Of a stretch of DNA of 64,000 nt, positions 1 through 10,543 are shown piece after piece (the first letter of the stretch is position 1; each line of letters opens with the position of its first letter). Source of the DNA: Neobacillus cucumis (GTDB lineage Bacteria; Bacillota; Bacilli; Bacillales_B; DSM-18226). A model generated the notes under the pieces. That model was given only the letters and a program-made list of their open reading frames with translations, made no database searches and was not told the DNA's origin. The stretch spans positions 1 through 64,000 of the forward strand of contig NZ_JAMBOH010000022.1 of NCBI RefSeq assembly GCF_023715505.1, in the 5' to 3' direction. A program made the translations under genes and the position numbers.

Positions 1-20
1 CGATCTCTCTAATTTTATAG

Positions 21-137
<117 letters not shown>

Positions 138-143
138 AAAAAA

Positions 144-171
144 GACAACCTTAGACGGTTGTCTTTTTTTT
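144..171 (+). terminator. Rho-independent terminator of the rRNA operon
   Basis: A perfect 7-bp stem, GACAACC with GGTTGTC around a 6-nt loop, is followed by eight T residues. It lies seven bases after the 5S end and should stop rRNA transcription. Confidence 0.93.
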
Positions 172-309
172 GTATATTTATCTTTAAGTTCTATTATTCC
201 GTATAGAAGTCAGTAATTACGAAAATAGTCGAATTATATAAAGCTTATTTTCTGGGCTTTCTAGGTTTCACAACCGTGAAATTTGGAGAAAATCTGTAGT
301 AGTGAATCG

Positions 310-338
310 TTGCATCTTCAAAAAATTTTCAGTATAAT
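310..338 (+). promoter_or_regulatory. SigA promoter of the ctsR operon
   Basis: TTGCAT (310-315) and a perfect TATAAT (333-338) are separated by 17 bases. The predicted transcription start, about seven bases downstream, falls inside the CtsR operator, so bound repressor would block initiation. Confidence 0.8.
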
Positions 339-341
339 CAA

Positions 342-358
342 AGTCAAAGATAGTCAAA
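342..358 (+). promoter_or_regulatory. CtsR operator (heptad direct repeat)
   Basis: AGTCAAAGATAGTCAAA is two AGTCAAA heptads separated by 3 nt. It matches the known CtsR box (RGTCAAA-NAN-RGTCAAA). It overlaps the transcription start predicted for the ctsR operon, the expected position for autorepression. Confidence 0.9.
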
Positions 359-381
359 GTCAGAAGATGGGAGGTGGGAAG

Positions 382-843
382 ATGAGAAACATCTCCGATA
401 TTATTGAAAAGTATCTGAAGCAGGTTTTAGAAATGAGTGAAGAAGACCTTGTAGAGATTAAAAGAAGCGAAATTGCTGATAAATTTCAATGTGTTCCTTC
501 ACAAATAAACTATGTTATAAATACCCGTTTTACGATTGAAAGAGGATATATTGTTGAAAGTAAACGGGGCGGCGGTGGATATATTCGGATAATGAAGGTC
601 CAATCCCACGACTTAGCCCATTTAATTGACCATTTGCTTTCCCTTTTCAACAATCGAATAAGTCAAACGAGTGCTGAAGACGTTATCATAAGACTTGTTC
701 AAGAGGAGGTCATTACAAAACGAGAGGCTAAAATCATGCTAAGTGTCATTGATCGTTCTGTATTATATATTGATCTTCCATTTCGCGATGAATTAAGAGC
801 AAGAATGTTAAAAGCAATGTTAACTTCCTTAAAATATAAATAA
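382..843 (+). CDS. ctsR: Class III heat-shock repressor CtsR
   Basis: This is the transcriptional repressor of clp heat-shock genes (153 aa, close to the B. subtilis length). The N-terminal winged helix-turn-helix is visible, including the glycine-rich wing SKRGGGGYIRI near residues 58-68, which contacts the operator and senses temperature. The C-terminal helical part is the dimerisation and McsB/ClpCP interaction region. The ATG at 382 is chosen because GGGAGGTGGG lies 5 bases upstream. A longer in-frame reading from 283 would run back through the promoter and operator, so it is rejected. It is the first gene of ctsR-mcsA-mcsB-clpC and represses its own operon. Confidence 0.96.
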   Translation: MRNISDIIEKYLKQVLEMSEEDLVEIKRSEIADKFQCVPSQINYVINTRFTIERGYIVESKRGGGGYIRIMKVQSHDLAHLIDHLLSLFNNRISQTSAEDVIIRLVQEEVITKREAKIMLSVIDRSVLYIDLPFRDELRARMLKAMLTSLKYK

Positions 844-870
844 TTGTGCAGCCTAAAGAGGTGAATTTAG

Positions 871-1419
871 ATGATTTGTCAGGAATGTAACCAAAGGCCT
901 GCAGCACTTCACTTTACTAAAATTATTAATGGTGAAAAAACAGAAGTTCATCTTTGTGAGAAGTGTGCTCAGGAAAAAGGTGAAATGTTTATCTTAAATG
1001 GAGAAACAGGATTTGCCTTTAATAATCTTTTGGCCGGTTTATTAAATATTGACCCAACTTTTCAAAAGCCGAGCCAAAGTCCGTTTCAACAAGAGGAAAT
1101 CCTTCAATGTCAGGATTGTTCGATGACTTTTCCACAGTTTCTAAAGGTAGGCCGTTTTGGCTGTGCTCATTGCTATGAGACGTTTAAAGATCAGTTAAAG
1201 CCAGTTTTACGGCGTCTGCACAGTGGAAACTGGACTCATAATGGTAAAATTCCGAAAAGAATTGGTGGAGAGTTTCAACTTCGTAAACAGCTTGAAGAGC
1301 TGAAAATGGAGTTAAGAGAAGCCATCAACCATGAAGAATTTGAAAAAGCAGCAGAAATTCGCGATCAAGTCAGAAGATTAGAGAAACAATTAGCTGGAAA
1401 CGAAGAAGGAGGGGAATAG
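871..1419 (+). CDS. mcsA: McsA, zinc-finger activator of the McsB arginine kinase
   Basis: McsA (182 aa) binds and activates the protein arginine kinase McsB and helps deliver CtsR and damaged proteins to ClpCP. Paired CxxC zinc ligands are visible at C3/C6, C29/C32, C80/C83 and C98/C101. The C-terminal residues 139-174 form a UVR-type coiled coil ([19 protein letters not shown]). The start at 871 has AGAGGTGA upstream. It is followed by mcsB after a single base, which suggests coupled translation. Confidence 0.95.
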   Translation: MICQECNQRPAALHFTKIINGEKTEVHLCEKCAQEKGEMFILNGETGFAFNNLLAGLLNIDPTFQKPSQSPFQQEEILQCQDCSMTFPQFLKVGRFGCAHCYETFKDQLKPVLRRLHSGNWTHNGKIPKRIGGEFQLRKQLEELKMELREAINHEEFEKAAEIRDQVRRLEKQLAGNEEGGE

Positions 1420-1420
1420 C

Positions 1421-2491
1421 GTGTCGCTTGAACGATTTTTTAATCAAGCCGTCAGCTCTTGGATGAGCGAGGAAGGACCGGATTCCGATATTGTTCTTAG
1501 TTCCAGGATCCGTCTAGCACGAAATTTTGAAGCTTATAATTTCCCGACTGTTTTTTCACATGAAGAAGCAAAAGTTATAATTGATACAATGGAGGATATT
1601 CTTTATAACTCTCCTGTTGAGAACTACGGAAACATGGAACTTTTGAAAATGGATGAAATGCAGCCTCTTCAGAAACGGGTTTTAGTAGAAAAGCATTTAA
1701 TTAGTCCATTATTGGCAGAGGATTCTCCATATGGCGCGGTTCTGTTAACCGAAAATGAAGAAGTTAGTATTATGTTAAATGAAGAGGACCATATTCGAAT
1801 TCAGTGTTTATTTCCAGGTCTGCAAATAGCAGAAGCCTTACAAGCTGCGAATGAAATAGATGATTGGCTTGAAAATCATATCCATTATGCATTTGATGAA
1901 AAGTACGGTTATTTAACTAGTTGTCCAACCAATGTTGGAACGGGTCTCAGAGCATCTGTAATGATGCATCTGCCTGGGTTAATTTTAACGCAGCAAATTA
2001 ATCGAATTATTCCTGCTATCCACCAGTTAGGACTTGTCGTCAGAGGGATATATGGAGAGGGCAGTGAGGCATTGGGGAATATCTTTCAAATTTCCAATCA
2101 GATCACCCTTGGGAAATCAGAAGAAGATATCAGCCGTGATTTAAAAGGAGTAGCCAGTCAGCTAATTTCACAAGAAAGGTCTGCTCGTGAAGCATTACGC
2201 AAAACTTCTAACATACAATTAGAAGACAGGGTGTTCCGCTCATTAGGGGTGTTATCTAATAGCCGGATTATTGAATCAAAGGAAGCAGCCCGCTGCTTAT
2301 CGGATGTTCGGCTTGGTATAGATATGGGGTATATAAAAAATATGTCGAAGACGATTCTAAATGAATTAATGATTTTAACCCAGCCGGGTTTTCTTCAGCA
2401 ATATGCGGGCGGTCCATTACGACCGCATGAAAGGGATATCCGAAGAGCCGCATTAATTAGGGATCGTATAAAATTGGAGAATGAAAAATAG
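1421..2491 (+). CDS. mcsB: Protein-arginine kinase McsB
   Basis: McsB phosphorylates arginines in CtsR and in misfolded proteins, marking them for ClpCP degradation. It belongs to the phosphagen (guanido) kinase fold. The nucleotide-binding arginines are in SSRIRLARN (residues 27-35). The guanidino-binding acid lies in NEEDHIRI (120-127), and the catalytic Cys168 precedes the P-T-N-x-G-T-G-L-R loop (169-177). The C-terminal [14 protein letters not shown] segment matches the phosphoarginine-sensing region. The GTG start at 1421 uses the strong AAGGAGGGG at the end of mcsA. The length of 356 aa is normal for the family. Confidence 0.96.
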   Translation: MSLERFFNQAVSSWMSEEGPDSDIVLSSRIRLARNFEAYNFPTVFSHEEAKVIIDTMEDILYNSPVENYGNMELLKMDEMQPLQKRVLVEKHLISPLLAEDSPYGAVLLTENEEVSIMLNEEDHIRIQCLFPGLQIAEALQAANEIDDWLENHIHYAFDEKYGYLTSCPTNVGTGLRASVMMHLPGLILTQQINRIIPAIHQLGLVVRGIYGEGSEALGNIFQISNQITLGKSEEDISRDLKGVASQLISQERSAREALRKTSNIQLEDRVFRSLGVLSNSRIIESKEAARCLSDVRLGIDMGYIKNMSKTILNELMILTQPGFLQQYAGGPLRPHERDIRRAALIRDRIKLENEK

Positions 2492-2508
2492 GTGAGGAGG
2501 AAGAGGAT

Positions 2509-4950
2509 ATGATGTTTGGACGATTTACTGAAAGAGCACAAAAGGTACTAGCACTAGCACAAGAGGAAGCGATTCGTCTTGGTCATAATAACATTGGAAC
2601 TGAGCATGTTTTATTGGGGCTTGTACGCGAAGGTGAAGGGATTGCCGCAAAAGCACTTTATGGACTTGGGTTAGGTTCAGAAAAGATTCAAAAAGAAGTG
2701 GAAAATTTAATCGGTAAAGGACAGGAAACTTCTCAAACCATACACTATACTCCGAGAGCTAAAAAGGTTATTGAACTATCAATGGATGAAGCTCGAAAAT
2801 TAGGACACTCCTATGTGGGAACTGAGCATATTCTTCTCGGTTTAATCCGTGAAGGAGAAGGGGTGGCAGCAAGGGTATTAAATAATCTTGGTGTCAGCTT
2901 AAATAAGGCTCGTCAGCAGGTATTACAACTATTAGGCAGTAATGAATCGGGCTCACACCAAGGCGGTGCGTCTGCGAGTGCCAATACACCTACACTTGAT
3001 AGCCTTGCAAGAGACTTAACAGCGATTGCCCGTGAAGGCAGCCTGGATCCAGTCATTGGCCGCAGTAAAGAAATTCAACGTGTTATTGAGGTATTAAGCC
3101 GTAGAACAAAAAATAACCCTGTGTTGATTGGGGAGCCCGGTGTAGGTAAAACCGCCATTGCGGAAGGGCTTGCCCAACAAATTGTCAACAATGAAGTACC
3201 AGAGATCCTTCGTGATAAGCGTGTGATGACACTTGATATGGGAACTGTAGTTGCTGGTACTAAATATCGTGGTGAATTTGAGGACCGTCTGAAAAAAGTG
3301 ATGGATGAAATCCGCCAAGCCGGAAACATTATTCTCTTTATTGACGAACTTCATACCTTAATTGGTGCAGGTGGAGCAGAAGGGGCAATTGATGCTTCTA
3401 ACATCTTAAAGCCATCGCTCGCACGTGGAGAACTTCAATGTATTGGTGCCACTACACTAGATGAATATCGTAAGTATATTGAAAAAGATGCTGCCCTTGA
3501 ACGACGTTTTCAGCCGATTCGGGTAGATGAACCAACTGCTGAGGAATCGATTCAAATTTTAGCAGGCTTACGTGACCGTTATGAGGCCCATCACCGCGTT
3601 TCAATCACGGATGAAGCAATTGAAGCAGCAGTTAAGTTATCGGACCGTTATATCTCTGACCGATTCCTGCCTGACAAAGCTATTGATTTAATTGATGAAG
3701 CCGGTTCAAAGGTAAGACTTCGTTCCTATACAACGCCTCCAAATTTAAAAGAGTTAGAGGTTAAACTTGAGGACGTTAGAAAAGAAAAGGATTCAGCTGT
3801 TCAAAGTCAAGAATTTGAAAAAGCTGCTTCGTTAAGAGATACAGAGCAGCGCCTCCGTGAACAGTTAGAAGAAACAAAGAAAACTTGGAAAGAAAAACAA
3901 GGTAAAGAAAATAATGAAGTGACGGTAGAGGATATTGCCAGTGTTGTCTCAAGCTGGACGGGTGTACCGGTCTCTAAGCTTGCGGAAACTGAAACGGCGA
4001 AATTATTGAATTTAGAAGAAGCCTTACACTCCCGTGTTATTGGGCAAGAGGAAGCGGTTATAGCTGTTTCTAAGGCAGTTCGCCGTGCGAGAGCAGGATT
4101 AAAGGATCCAAAACGTCCAATTGGTTCATTTGTATTCCTTGGTCCTACTGGAGTAGGGAAAACGGAATTAGCCCGTGCCCTTGCGGAAGCCATGTTTGGT
4201 GATGAGGATTCGATGATTCGAATTGATATGTCGGAGTATATGGAGAAACACTCCACATCCCGCCTTGTCGGATCTCCTCCAGGATATGTTGGTTATGAAG
4301 AAGGCGGCCAACTAACAGAGAAGGTTCGCAGAAAACCATACTCTGTTATCTTGCTGGATGAAATTGAAAAAGCACATCCAGATGTCTTCAATATCTTGCT
4401 GCAAGTTCTTGAAGATGGCCGCTTAACAGATTCAAAGGGAAGAACTGTTGATTTCCGAAATACTGTACTCATTATGACCTCCAACGTCGGAGCGGAAGCT
4501 TTAAAACGAAATAAGTATGTGGGCTTCAATATTCAAGACGGAGCACAGGATTATAAAGATATGAAGGGCAAGGTAATGGATGAACTGAAAAAAGCCTTCC
4601 GTCCGGAATTCTTGAACCGTATTGATGAAATTATTGTCTTCCATGCTTTAGAGAAAAAGCATCTTGAAGAAATTGTGACTCTATTATCTGATCAGCTGGT
4701 AAAACGATTAAAAGAGCAAAATATTTCGTTAGAATTAACCCTTGCAGCAAAAGAGAAGATCACTCAGGAAGGTTACGATCCAGAGTATGGTGCAAGACCA
4801 CTGCGCCGTGCTATTCAAAAGCATATTGAAGATCGTCTCTCTGAAGAATTATTAAAAGGAACATTATTAACAGGTCAGCATGCTATAATTGATGTAGTTG
4901 ATGGTGAGTTCGTTGTTAGAATGGCAGAAAAAACAAGCTTAGCAAAATAG
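2509..4950 (+). CDS. clpC: AAA+ unfoldase ClpC, ATP-dependent Clp protease ATPase subunit
   Basis: ClpC (813 aa) unfolds substrates and feeds them to ClpP. Two N-terminal Clp repeats (about 1-150) are followed by the first AAA+ domain with Walker A GEPGVGKT (near 208-215). A short M-domain coiled coil (about 410-460) is typical of ClpC rather than ClpB. The second AAA+ domain has Walker A GPTGVGKT (near 545-552), and a C-terminal D2-small domain follows. The tandem ATG at 2509 sits seven bases after GAGGAAGAGG. As the last gene of the CtsR operon it is followed by a strong terminator. Confidence 0.98.
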   Translation: MMFGRFTERAQKVLALAQEEAIRLGHNNIGTEHVLLGLVREGEGIAAKALYGLGLGSEKIQKEVENLIGKGQETSQTIHYTPRAKKVIELSMDEARKLGHSYVGTEHILLGLIREGEGVAARVLNNLGVSLNKARQQVLQLLGSNESGSHQGGASASANTPTLDSLARDLTAIAREGSLDPVIGRSKEIQRVIEVLSRRTKNNPVLIGEPGVGKTAIAEGLAQQIVNNEVPEILRDKRVMTLDMGTVVAGTKYRGEFEDRLKKVMDEIRQAGNIILFIDELHTLIGAGGAEGAIDASNILKPSLARGELQCIGATTLDEYRKYIEKDAALERRFQPIRVDEPTAEESIQILAGLRDRYEAHHRVSITDEAIEAAVKLSDRYISDRFLPDKAIDLIDEAGSKVRLRSYTTPPNLKELEVKLEDVRKEKDSAVQSQEFEKAASLRDTEQRLREQLEETKKTWKEKQGKENNEVTVEDIASVVSSWTGVPVSKLAETETAKLLNLEEALHSRVIGQEEAVIAVSKAVRRARAGLKDPKRPIGSFVFLGPTGVGKTELARALAEAMFGDEDSMIRIDMSEYMEKHSTSRLVGSPPGYVGYEEGGQLTEKVRRKPYSVILLDEIEKAHPDVFNILLQVLEDGRLTDSKGRTVDFRNTVLIMTSNVGAEALKRNKYVGFNIQDGAQDYKDMKGKVMDELKKAFRPEFLNRIDEIIVFHALEKKHLEEIVTLLSDQLVKRLKEQNISLELTLAAKEKITQEGYDPEYGARPLRRAIQKHIEDRLSEELLKGTLLTGQHAIIDVVDGEFVVRMAEKTSLAK

Positions 4951-4996
4951 AATTACACGGCTAACGAATAATTTTAAGTGTCTAACAACACATGCA

Positions 4997-5038
4997 AGAG
5001 GTACACGTGAATAAAGTCAACCCGTGTACCTCTTTTTT
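4997..5038 (+). terminator. Terminator after clpC
   Basis: An 11-bp perfect stem (AGAGGTACACG with CGTGTACCTCT) is followed by a T-run. It closes the ctsR operon before radA. Confidence 0.92.
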
Positions 5039-5103
5039 CATTTTTAAATAACCGCCATCATAGGAACAAATAGTGCATGATGGTTAGGAAAGGTTTGAAG
5101 GTA

Positions 5104-6486
5104 ATGGTGAAAAGAAAAACAAAGTTCATCTGCCAAGAATGCGGCTATGAATCTCCAAAATGGATGGGAAAATGCCCAGGCTGTGGACAATGGAATAAGA
5201 TGGTCGAGGAAGTAGAAATAACAGGGGCTCAAAGAAGAGGAGCGTTTGCTCATGCACAGCCAGGTTCAAATCTACTTACAAAACCAATGAAAATTAATGC
5301 TATTGAAATGGAGAATGAACCGAGAATTTTGACCGATTTAAATGAACTTAACCGTGTTTTGGGCGGTGGAGTTGTTAAGGGCTCGTTAGTTTTAATTGGC
5401 GGCGACCCGGGGATTGGAAAATCTACACTTCTTCTGCAGGTGTCTTCACAACTTGCGAATAATGGGAATTCGGTTCTATACATATCTGGTGAAGAATCAT
5501 TAAGACAGACGAAGCTTCGCGCAGAACGACTGGGAATTTCGTCTGAAAATTTGTTAGTCTATTCGGAAACTAATCTTGAGGAGATAAGCCGAACGATTGA
5601 CGGAGAGAATCCAAGCTTTGTCATTATTGACTCTATTCAGACGGTTTTTCATCCAGAAGTAACTTCAGCACCAGGGAGTGTTTCGCAAGTACGAGAATGT
5701 ACCGCAGAATTGATGAGGATTGGAAAAACCAAAGGGATTGCCATTTTTATTGTTGGTCATGTGACCAAGGAAGGTTCCATCGCTGGACCAAGACTATTGG
5801 AACATATGGTCGATACGGTGCTTTATTTTGAAGGGGAAAGACACCATACTTACCGAATCCTAAGAGCAGTTAAAAACCGTTTTGGTTCCACAAACGAAAT
5901 GGGCATTTTTGAAATGAAAGAATTTGGACTCGAGGAAGTAGAAAATCCATCGGAAATCTTCTTGGAAGAGCGGTCCCGCGGAGCAGCAGGTTCGACGGTT
6001 GTCGCTTCAATGGAAGGGACACGCCCGGTTCTGGTCGAGATACAGGCACTTATTTCACCTACGAGTTTTGGAAATCCACGAAGAATGGCGACTGGAATCG
6101 ACCATAATCGAGTGCCGCTTTTAATGGCGGTCTTAGAAAAGCGGGTTGGAATGCTTCTTGCCAACCAGGATGCCTACTTAAAAGTAGCCGGAGGAGTAAA
6201 GTTAGATGAACCGGCGATTGATTTAGCCGTTGCGGTAAGCATTGCTTCCAGTTTTAGAGACCGCCCGACAAACCCAACCGACTGTATTATCGGTGAAGTA
6301 GGTTTGACAGGTGAGGTAAGAAGGGTGTCAAGAATAGAGCAGCGCGTTCAGGAAGCGGCAAAGTTAGGCTTTGAGCGCGTGATTCTACCAGCCAATAATT
6401 TAAGCGGCTGGACGGGCCCAAAGGGTATTAAACTTATCGGTGTTTCCTCTGTCGGTGAGGCACTGCAGGCAGCGTTAGGAGGGTAG
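5104..6486 (+). CDS. radA: DNA repair protein RadA (Sms), branch-migration helicase
   Basis: RadA processes recombination intermediates and, in Bacillus, is a hexameric DnaB-like helicase used in repair and transformation. An N-terminal C4 zinc finger (C10, C13, C24, C27) precedes a RecA-like ATPase with Walker [11 protein letters not shown] (near 99-108). The RadA-specific KNRFG motif (near 257-261) and a C-terminal Lon-protease-like scaffold follow. ATG 5104 is preferred because AGGAAAGG lies 10 bases upstream and the protein then starts like its relatives (460 aa). The in-frame start at 5077 has no ribosome binding site. Confidence 0.95.
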   Translation: MVKRKTKFICQECGYESPKWMGKCPGCGQWNKMVEEVEITGAQRRGAFAHAQPGSNLLTKPMKINAIEMENEPRILTDLNELNRVLGGGVVKGSLVLIGGDPGIGKSTLLLQVSSQLANNGNSVLYISGEESLRQTKLRAERLGISSENLLVYSETNLEEISRTIDGENPSFVIIDSIQTVFHPEVTSAPGSVSQVRECTAELMRIGKTKGIAIFIVGHVTKEGSIAGPRLLEHMVDTVLYFEGERHHTYRILRAVKNRFGSTNEMGIFEMKEFGLEEVENPSEIFLEERSRGAAGSTVVASMEGTRPVLVEIQALISPTSFGNPRRMATGIDHNRVPLLMAVLEKRVGMLLANQDAYLKVAGGVKLDEPAIDLAVAVSIASSFRDRPTNPTDCIIGEVGLTGEVRRVSRIEQRVQEAAKLGFERVILPANNLSGWTGPKGIKLIGVSSVGEALQAALGG

Positions 6487-6489
6487 CAG

Positions 6490-7563
6490 ATGGAAAATAA
6501 GAAGCATGGTGAGGTTACTATAAGCGATGTATTACAGTTAATTGCCCCTGGCACCCCGCTTCGAGAGGGAATTGATAATGTATTAAGAGCCAATACCGGC
6601 GGTCTGATTGTGATAGGTTATAACGAAAAAGTAAAAAGCATTGTCGATGGCGGTTTTTCAATTAATTGCCCTTTTTCCCCCAGCTTTTTATATGAACTTG
6701 CCAAAATGGATGGTGCCATCATTTTAAATGAGGCAGGCAACAAAATTTTATTTGCAAATGCCCAGCTGGCACCTAACGCCGAGATACCTTCATCGGAAAC
6801 CGGAATGCGGCACCGGACAGCAGAAAGAGTTGCCAAACAAACGAAAGCACTGGTAATTGCTATTTCTCAAAGAAGAAACGTGATTACCCTTTATCAGGGG
6901 AACTTTCGTTATTCATTAAAAGATATTGGTGTCATGTTAACAAAGGCGAATCAAGCTATACAGACACTTGAAAAATATAAAGTTGTACTTGAACAGAGCA
7001 TCACAAATTTAAGTATATTAGAATTTGAAGAATCGGTTACCTATAACGACTTTTTACTAGTTCTTCATCGGTTTGAAATGGTATTGAAAATTAAAAATGA
7101 ATTATTAACCTTTTTACATGAGCTGGGGACAGAGGGAAGGCTGATTCGGCTGCAAATGAATGAGATTCTAATAGACCTTGAAGAAGAAGTTATGCTGATC
7201 ATTAAAGATTATGCTAACGAACGGGAAATCCAAGCACGGGATGTACTTCAGCGGATGCAGTCATTGGCAAATACCGGCACTATTGAGGATATGGTCTTGT
7301 TGAAATTAATGGGCTACCTAGGCTATGTCCATCTTGATGAAAATAAATTTCCGCGTGGTTATCGGATATTGCATAAGATTCCGAGATTGCCTTCGATTAT
7401 CATTGAGAACTTAATCACAAGTTTTGGGGATCTGGCCAAAATAATTACAGCTACCGTTGAAGAGCTTGACGATGTTGAGGGGATCGGGGAAGTACGAGCA
7501 AAAAAAATTAAAGAGGGCTTTAAGTTAATTAAAGAGCGGCTATATACGGACCGTCATTTATAA
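6490..7563 (+). CDS. disA: DNA integrity scanning protein DisA, diadenylate cyclase
   Basis: DisA makes c-di-AMP from two ATP while scanning DNA, and pauses at branched structures. The DAC domain carries the two hallmark motifs: DGA at residues 74-76 and RHRTA at 107-111. A helical spine follows. A C-terminal helix-hairpin-helix DNA-binding domain includes [10 protein letters not shown] near 335-345. The length of 357 aa is normal. It starts three bases after radA, in agreement with the conserved radA-disA pair. Confidence 0.97.
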   Translation: MENKKHGEVTISDVLQLIAPGTPLREGIDNVLRANTGGLIVIGYNEKVKSIVDGGFSINCPFSPSFLYELAKMDGAIILNEAGNKILFANAQLAPNAEIPSSETGMRHRTAERVAKQTKALVIAISQRRNVITLYQGNFRYSLKDIGVMLTKANQAIQTLEKYKVVLEQSITNLSILEFEESVTYNDFLLVLHRFEMVLKIKNELLTFLHELGTEGRLIRLQMNEILIDLEEEVMLIIKDYANEREIQARDVLQRMQSLANTGTIEDMVLLKLMGYLGYVHLDENKFPRGYRILHKIPRLPSIIIENLITSFGDLAKIITATVEELDDVEGIGEVRAKKIKEGFKLIKERLYTDRHL

Positions 7564-7766
7564 AATGATTGAAATAAAAAAACATGTATGCTAAAATGTG
7601 CAGCCCCAATTTGTTTGACAGAGAAAATTTCCAATGATACCCTATGGAGAGTAAGAATTTTACAAAACAAATTTATTTCAAAAAGATTACAGTTAGGAAA
7701 AATAATCACAAAATCGACGTTTCAATTTTAAGAATATGTTTATAATGAATTAGAGGAGGTGAAGGA

Positions 7767-8855
7767 ATGTTAAAAAGAATTGTGCAGGCATGCTTCCTCA
7801 TTATTGGGGGTACGCTGGGAATACTTTTACTGCCGGAATTGTTCAAATTACTTCATATCAATGACATTCCACTGATTAATAATTCATATGTTACTGCTAT
7901 TATAGGTGCTATTATTTTTTACCTTATTACCTTTTGGGCAGTAGATTATGTCTTTAATTTTATTAAATGGACAGAGGATTCTTTAGTTAAGATTCCTGTA
8001 ACAGATGTACTATTTGGCAGTGTCGGATTAATTTTCGGTTTATTTGTTGCCTTTTTAATTAGTTTTGCTCTTAATGCTGTACAGGTGCCGATTTTAAATG
8101 CAGTTGCACCAATCCTATTGACTTTATTATTTGGGTATCTTGGCTTTCAAGTTGGTTTTAAAAAGCGTGATGAACTTTTAGGTTTGTTTGGAAATCGGAG
8201 TAACAAGAAAAAATCCGGTGAAGAAGAGGTAGACCCCAAAGCCGGCAAAGAATTGAAAATATTAGATACAAGTGTGATTATTGATGGCCGGGTTGCTGAT
8301 ATTTGTCAGACTGGCTTTTTGGAAGGAACAATTGTTATTCCGCAGTTTGTTCTTGAGGAATTACAACATATCGCAGATTCCTCTGATGTATTAAAACGAA
8401 ATCGCGGCCGCAGGGGCTTAGATATATTAAATCGCATTCAAAAAGAACTATCCATTAAGGTGGAAATCTATGAAGGTGATTTTGATGAGATTAGTGAGGT
8501 TGACTCAAAACTCGTGAAACTCGCAAAATTAACCAATGGGATCCTTGTAACTAATGATTTTAATTTAAATAAAGTATGCGAATTACAGAATGTCTCTGTA
8601 TTAAATATTAATGACTTGGCAAATGCAGTGAAACCAGTTGTCCTTCCTGGGGAGGAATTGACCGTTCAAGTGATTAAAGATGGCAAAGAATACCATCAAG
8701 GTGTTGCCTATTTAGATGACGGAACAATGATTGTTGTTGAAGAAGGAAGAGAATATATTGGTAAGAGAATTGAAGTTCTAGTTACAAGTGTTCTTCAAAC
8801 CTCTGCTGGCCGGATGATATTTGCCAAACCAAAATTGCTAGAAAAAGCACTTTAG
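7767..8855 (+). CDS. yacL: YacL family membrane-anchored PIN-TRAM protein
   Basis: This 362-aa protein has about four N-terminal transmembrane helices (residues 1-130). A PIN nuclease-like domain follows, with acidic residues in [10 protein letters not shown] and FVLEELQHI, and then a C-terminal TRAM domain (about 290-350). Substrate and role are not established. The ATG at 7767 has the strong AGAGGAGGTGA upstream. The 203-bp gap after disA contains TATAAT at 7741-7746 but no convincing -35, so a separate promoter here is only possible. The position between disA and ispD is conserved in Bacillus. Confidence 0.93.
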   Translation: MLKRIVQACFLIIGGTLGILLLPELFKLLHINDIPLINNSYVTAIIGAIIFYLITFWAVDYVFNFIKWTEDSLVKIPVTDVLFGSVGLIFGLFVAFLISFALNAVQVPILNAVAPILLTLLFGYLGFQVGFKKRDELLGLFGNRSNKKKSGEEEVDPKAGKELKILDTSVIIDGRVADICQTGFLEGTIVIPQFVLEELQHIADSSDVLKRNRGRRGLDILNRIQKELSIKVEIYEGDFDEISEVDSKLVKLAKLTNGILVTNDFNLNKVCELQNVSVLNINDLANAVKPVVLPGEELTVQVIKDGKEYHQGVAYLDDGTMIVVEEGREYIGKRIEVLVTSVLQTSAGRMIFAKPKLLEKAL

Positions 8856-8933
8856 AGAGAAAGCAGATGCGCTTTGATTAGGGAAAAAAGCAGTACATTT
8901 TTTCTAAGATGCGACAGATAGAGAGGTATTTTT

Positions 8934-9638
8934 ATGACTTACCAAGTCATTATCCCGGCTGCTGGTCTGGGAAAAAGAATGAGGGCGGGGAAAAATAAAC
9001 TTTTATTAGAGCTTAATGGGCTGCCAATTCTGGTCCATACCTTAAAAGTATTTGAAGAGGATGAAGCCTGTGATGGAGTAATATTAGCCATACATCCTCA
9101 GGATTATAAGGAAATTAATAGGCTGCTTCAAAAGTGCCAAATCGGGAAAGTTTCTGATTTGGTACCGGGTGGGGACGAACGTCAACACAGTATATTCAAT
9201 GCTCTTAAAACAGTCGAAGCAGATGGTATAATTCTTGTACATGATGCAGCTCGACCATTTATTCAAAAGGTCCATATCCACCGCTTAACACAAAAAGCAG
9301 AAGAAACAGGCGCTGCGATTATGGGCGTTCCGGCCAAAGACACTATGAAAAAACAAAAAGATGGTGTGGTAGTGGAAACTGTCGAACGTTCTAGCTTGTG
9401 GGCTGTTCAAACCCCACAAGCTTTTCGCATTTCCTTACTTAAGAAGGCTTATCAAAAAGCAGAAGAGGACAAATTTCTCGGAACGGATGATGCTAGTTTA
9501 GTGGAACGTTTAAATTTCCCTGTTTCCATTGTCGAAGGGGATTACGATAATATTAAGCTGACAACACCCGAGGATTTATACTTTGCAGAGGCGATACTTG
9601 AAAAGCGGAAGCGCCTTGAGCACGGGCGACAGGCATAA
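8934..9638 (+). CDS. ispD: 2-C-methyl-D-erythritol 4-phosphate cytidylyltransferase
   Basis: IspD transfers CMP from CTP to MEP in the non-mevalonate isoprenoid pathway. The nucleotide-binding motif PAAGLGKRM (residues 8-16) and the VHDAARPF motif in mid-protein are diagnostic. The length is 234 aa. The last 11 codons (KRKRLEHGRQA) are supplied by a dispersed repeat that starts inside the gene, so the native C-terminus has been replaced. The tail is outside the catalytic core. ispF follows after 135 bp that are mostly repeat. Confidence 0.95.
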   Translation: MTYQVIIPAAGLGKRMRAGKNKLLLELNGLPILVHTLKVFEEDEACDGVILAIHPQDYKEINRLLQKCQIGKVSDLVPGGDERQHSIFNALKTVEADGIILVHDAARPFIQKVHIHRLTQKAEETGAAIMGVPAKDTMKKQKDGVVVETVERSSLWAVQTPQAFRISLLKKAYQKAEEDKFLGTDDASLVERLNFPVSIVEGDYDNIKLTTPEDLYFAEAILEKRKRLEHGRQA

Positions 9639-9720
9639 GACGAGCCGCAAAGAAGGCGGCATTTATCCTTCCTGGCGGATTGGCTTATGACCCCGAGTCC
9701 CTAAGCGCTGAAGCTGGACA
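9600..9720 (-). repeat. Dispersed palindromic-type repeat R1
   Basis: Read on the minus strand, this runs from TGTCCAGCTTCAGCGC through GGTCATAAGCCAATCCGCC and GGCTCGTCTTATGCCTGTCG to GGCGCTTCCGCTTTT. The same landmarks occur on the plus strand at 10,319-10,529 and 56,388-56,635, with fragments elsewhere. No transposase is encoded. It overlaps the end of ispD. Confidence 0.8.
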
Positions 9721-9773
9721 GGGATCGATGTTCAAAGAATTAAGTTTATTTATAAAACAAAGGAGTTTTACTG

Positions 9774-10256
9774 ATGTTTCGAATTGGACAGGGCTTTGAT
9801 GTACACCAATTAACAGAAGGGCGTCCGCTAATCATCGGCGGCATTACAATCCCGTATGAAAAAGGGCTCTTGGGACATTCTGATGCAGATGTTTTATTAC
9901 ATACCGTTTGTGATGCATGTCTTGGGGCGATTGGCGAAGGTGATATTGGCAAACACTTCCCTGATACAGACCCTAATTTTAAAGATGCCGACTCGGCCAA
10001 GCTTACCGAACATGTATGGCAGCTAGTCAAAGAAAGAGGATATGAGTTGGTTAATGCCGACTGTACGATTATTGCTCAAAAGCCTAAAATGGCTCCATAT
10101 ATTGAGCAGATGCGGGCGCGGATTGCTGAATTATTAGAGGTGGCGCCAGACCAAATAAATGTAAAAGCCACTACAACAGAAAAACTGGGATTTACCGGCA
10201 GAGGCGAGGGGATTGCCTCTCAAGCAGTTGTTTTATTAAAAAAGGTTAATGGTTAG
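9774..10256 (+). CDS. ispF: 2-C-methyl-D-erythritol 2,4-cyclodiphosphate synthase
   Basis: IspF cyclises CDP-ME 2-phosphate to MEcPP with release of CMP, the step after IspD and IspE. The metal ligands Asp8 and His10 (GFDVHQ) and His42 (in [10 protein letters not shown], near 35-44) are present. The conserved C-terminal [15 protein letters not shown] segment is intact. The length of 160 aa is typical. An AGGAG ribosome binding site precedes the ATG at 9774. IspD-IspF adjacency is the usual Bacillus order. Confidence 0.97.
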   Translation: MFRIGQGFDVHQLTEGRPLIIGGITIPYEKGLLGHSDADVLLHTVCDACLGAIGEGDIGKHFPDTDPNFKDADSAKLTEHVWQLVKERGYELVNADCTIIAQKPKMAPYIEQMRARIAELLEVAPDQINVKATTTEKLGFTGRGEGIASQAVVLLKKVNG

Positions 10257-10318
10257 ACTTTATAGATACAAATCACAATGGTAAAATATATCGGTAAATT
10301 ATAATAAATAGAAAAATG

Positions 10319-10529
10319 GTCTAGCTCCAGCGCCTAGGGGCTCGAGGTCTTAAGCCAATCCGTCGAAAAGGTTAAAGAACAACCTTCCCGCCGGCTCGTC
10401 TTAAGCTTGGCTACAGAAAGCTATAGCCTTCTGTACGCATTAAGGGAGACTAAACTCTGGCTTCGCTATGCTTGCCAGTCGTTAAATCTCCCTATATCGC
10501 CCCTGAGCAAGGCGCTTCCGCTTTTCTAG
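10319..10529 (+). repeat. Dispersed repeat R2, with an internal insert
   Basis: The unit opens with TCTAGCTCCAGCGCCTAG and GGCTCGAGGTC. It continues through a hairpin arm (AAGGTT...AACCTT) and CCGGCTCGTCTTAAGCTTGG, and ends with AAGGCGCTTCCGCTTTTCT. About 90 bases between the two arms have no counterpart in R1 or R6. It fills most of the ispF-gltX gap. Confidence 0.8.
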
Positions 10530-10543
10530 ATGGAGGCATTATT

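Noticed and set aside
10472..10543. N-terminal extension of gltX
   Set aside because: These codons are part of repeat R2 and precede the only good ribosome binding site.
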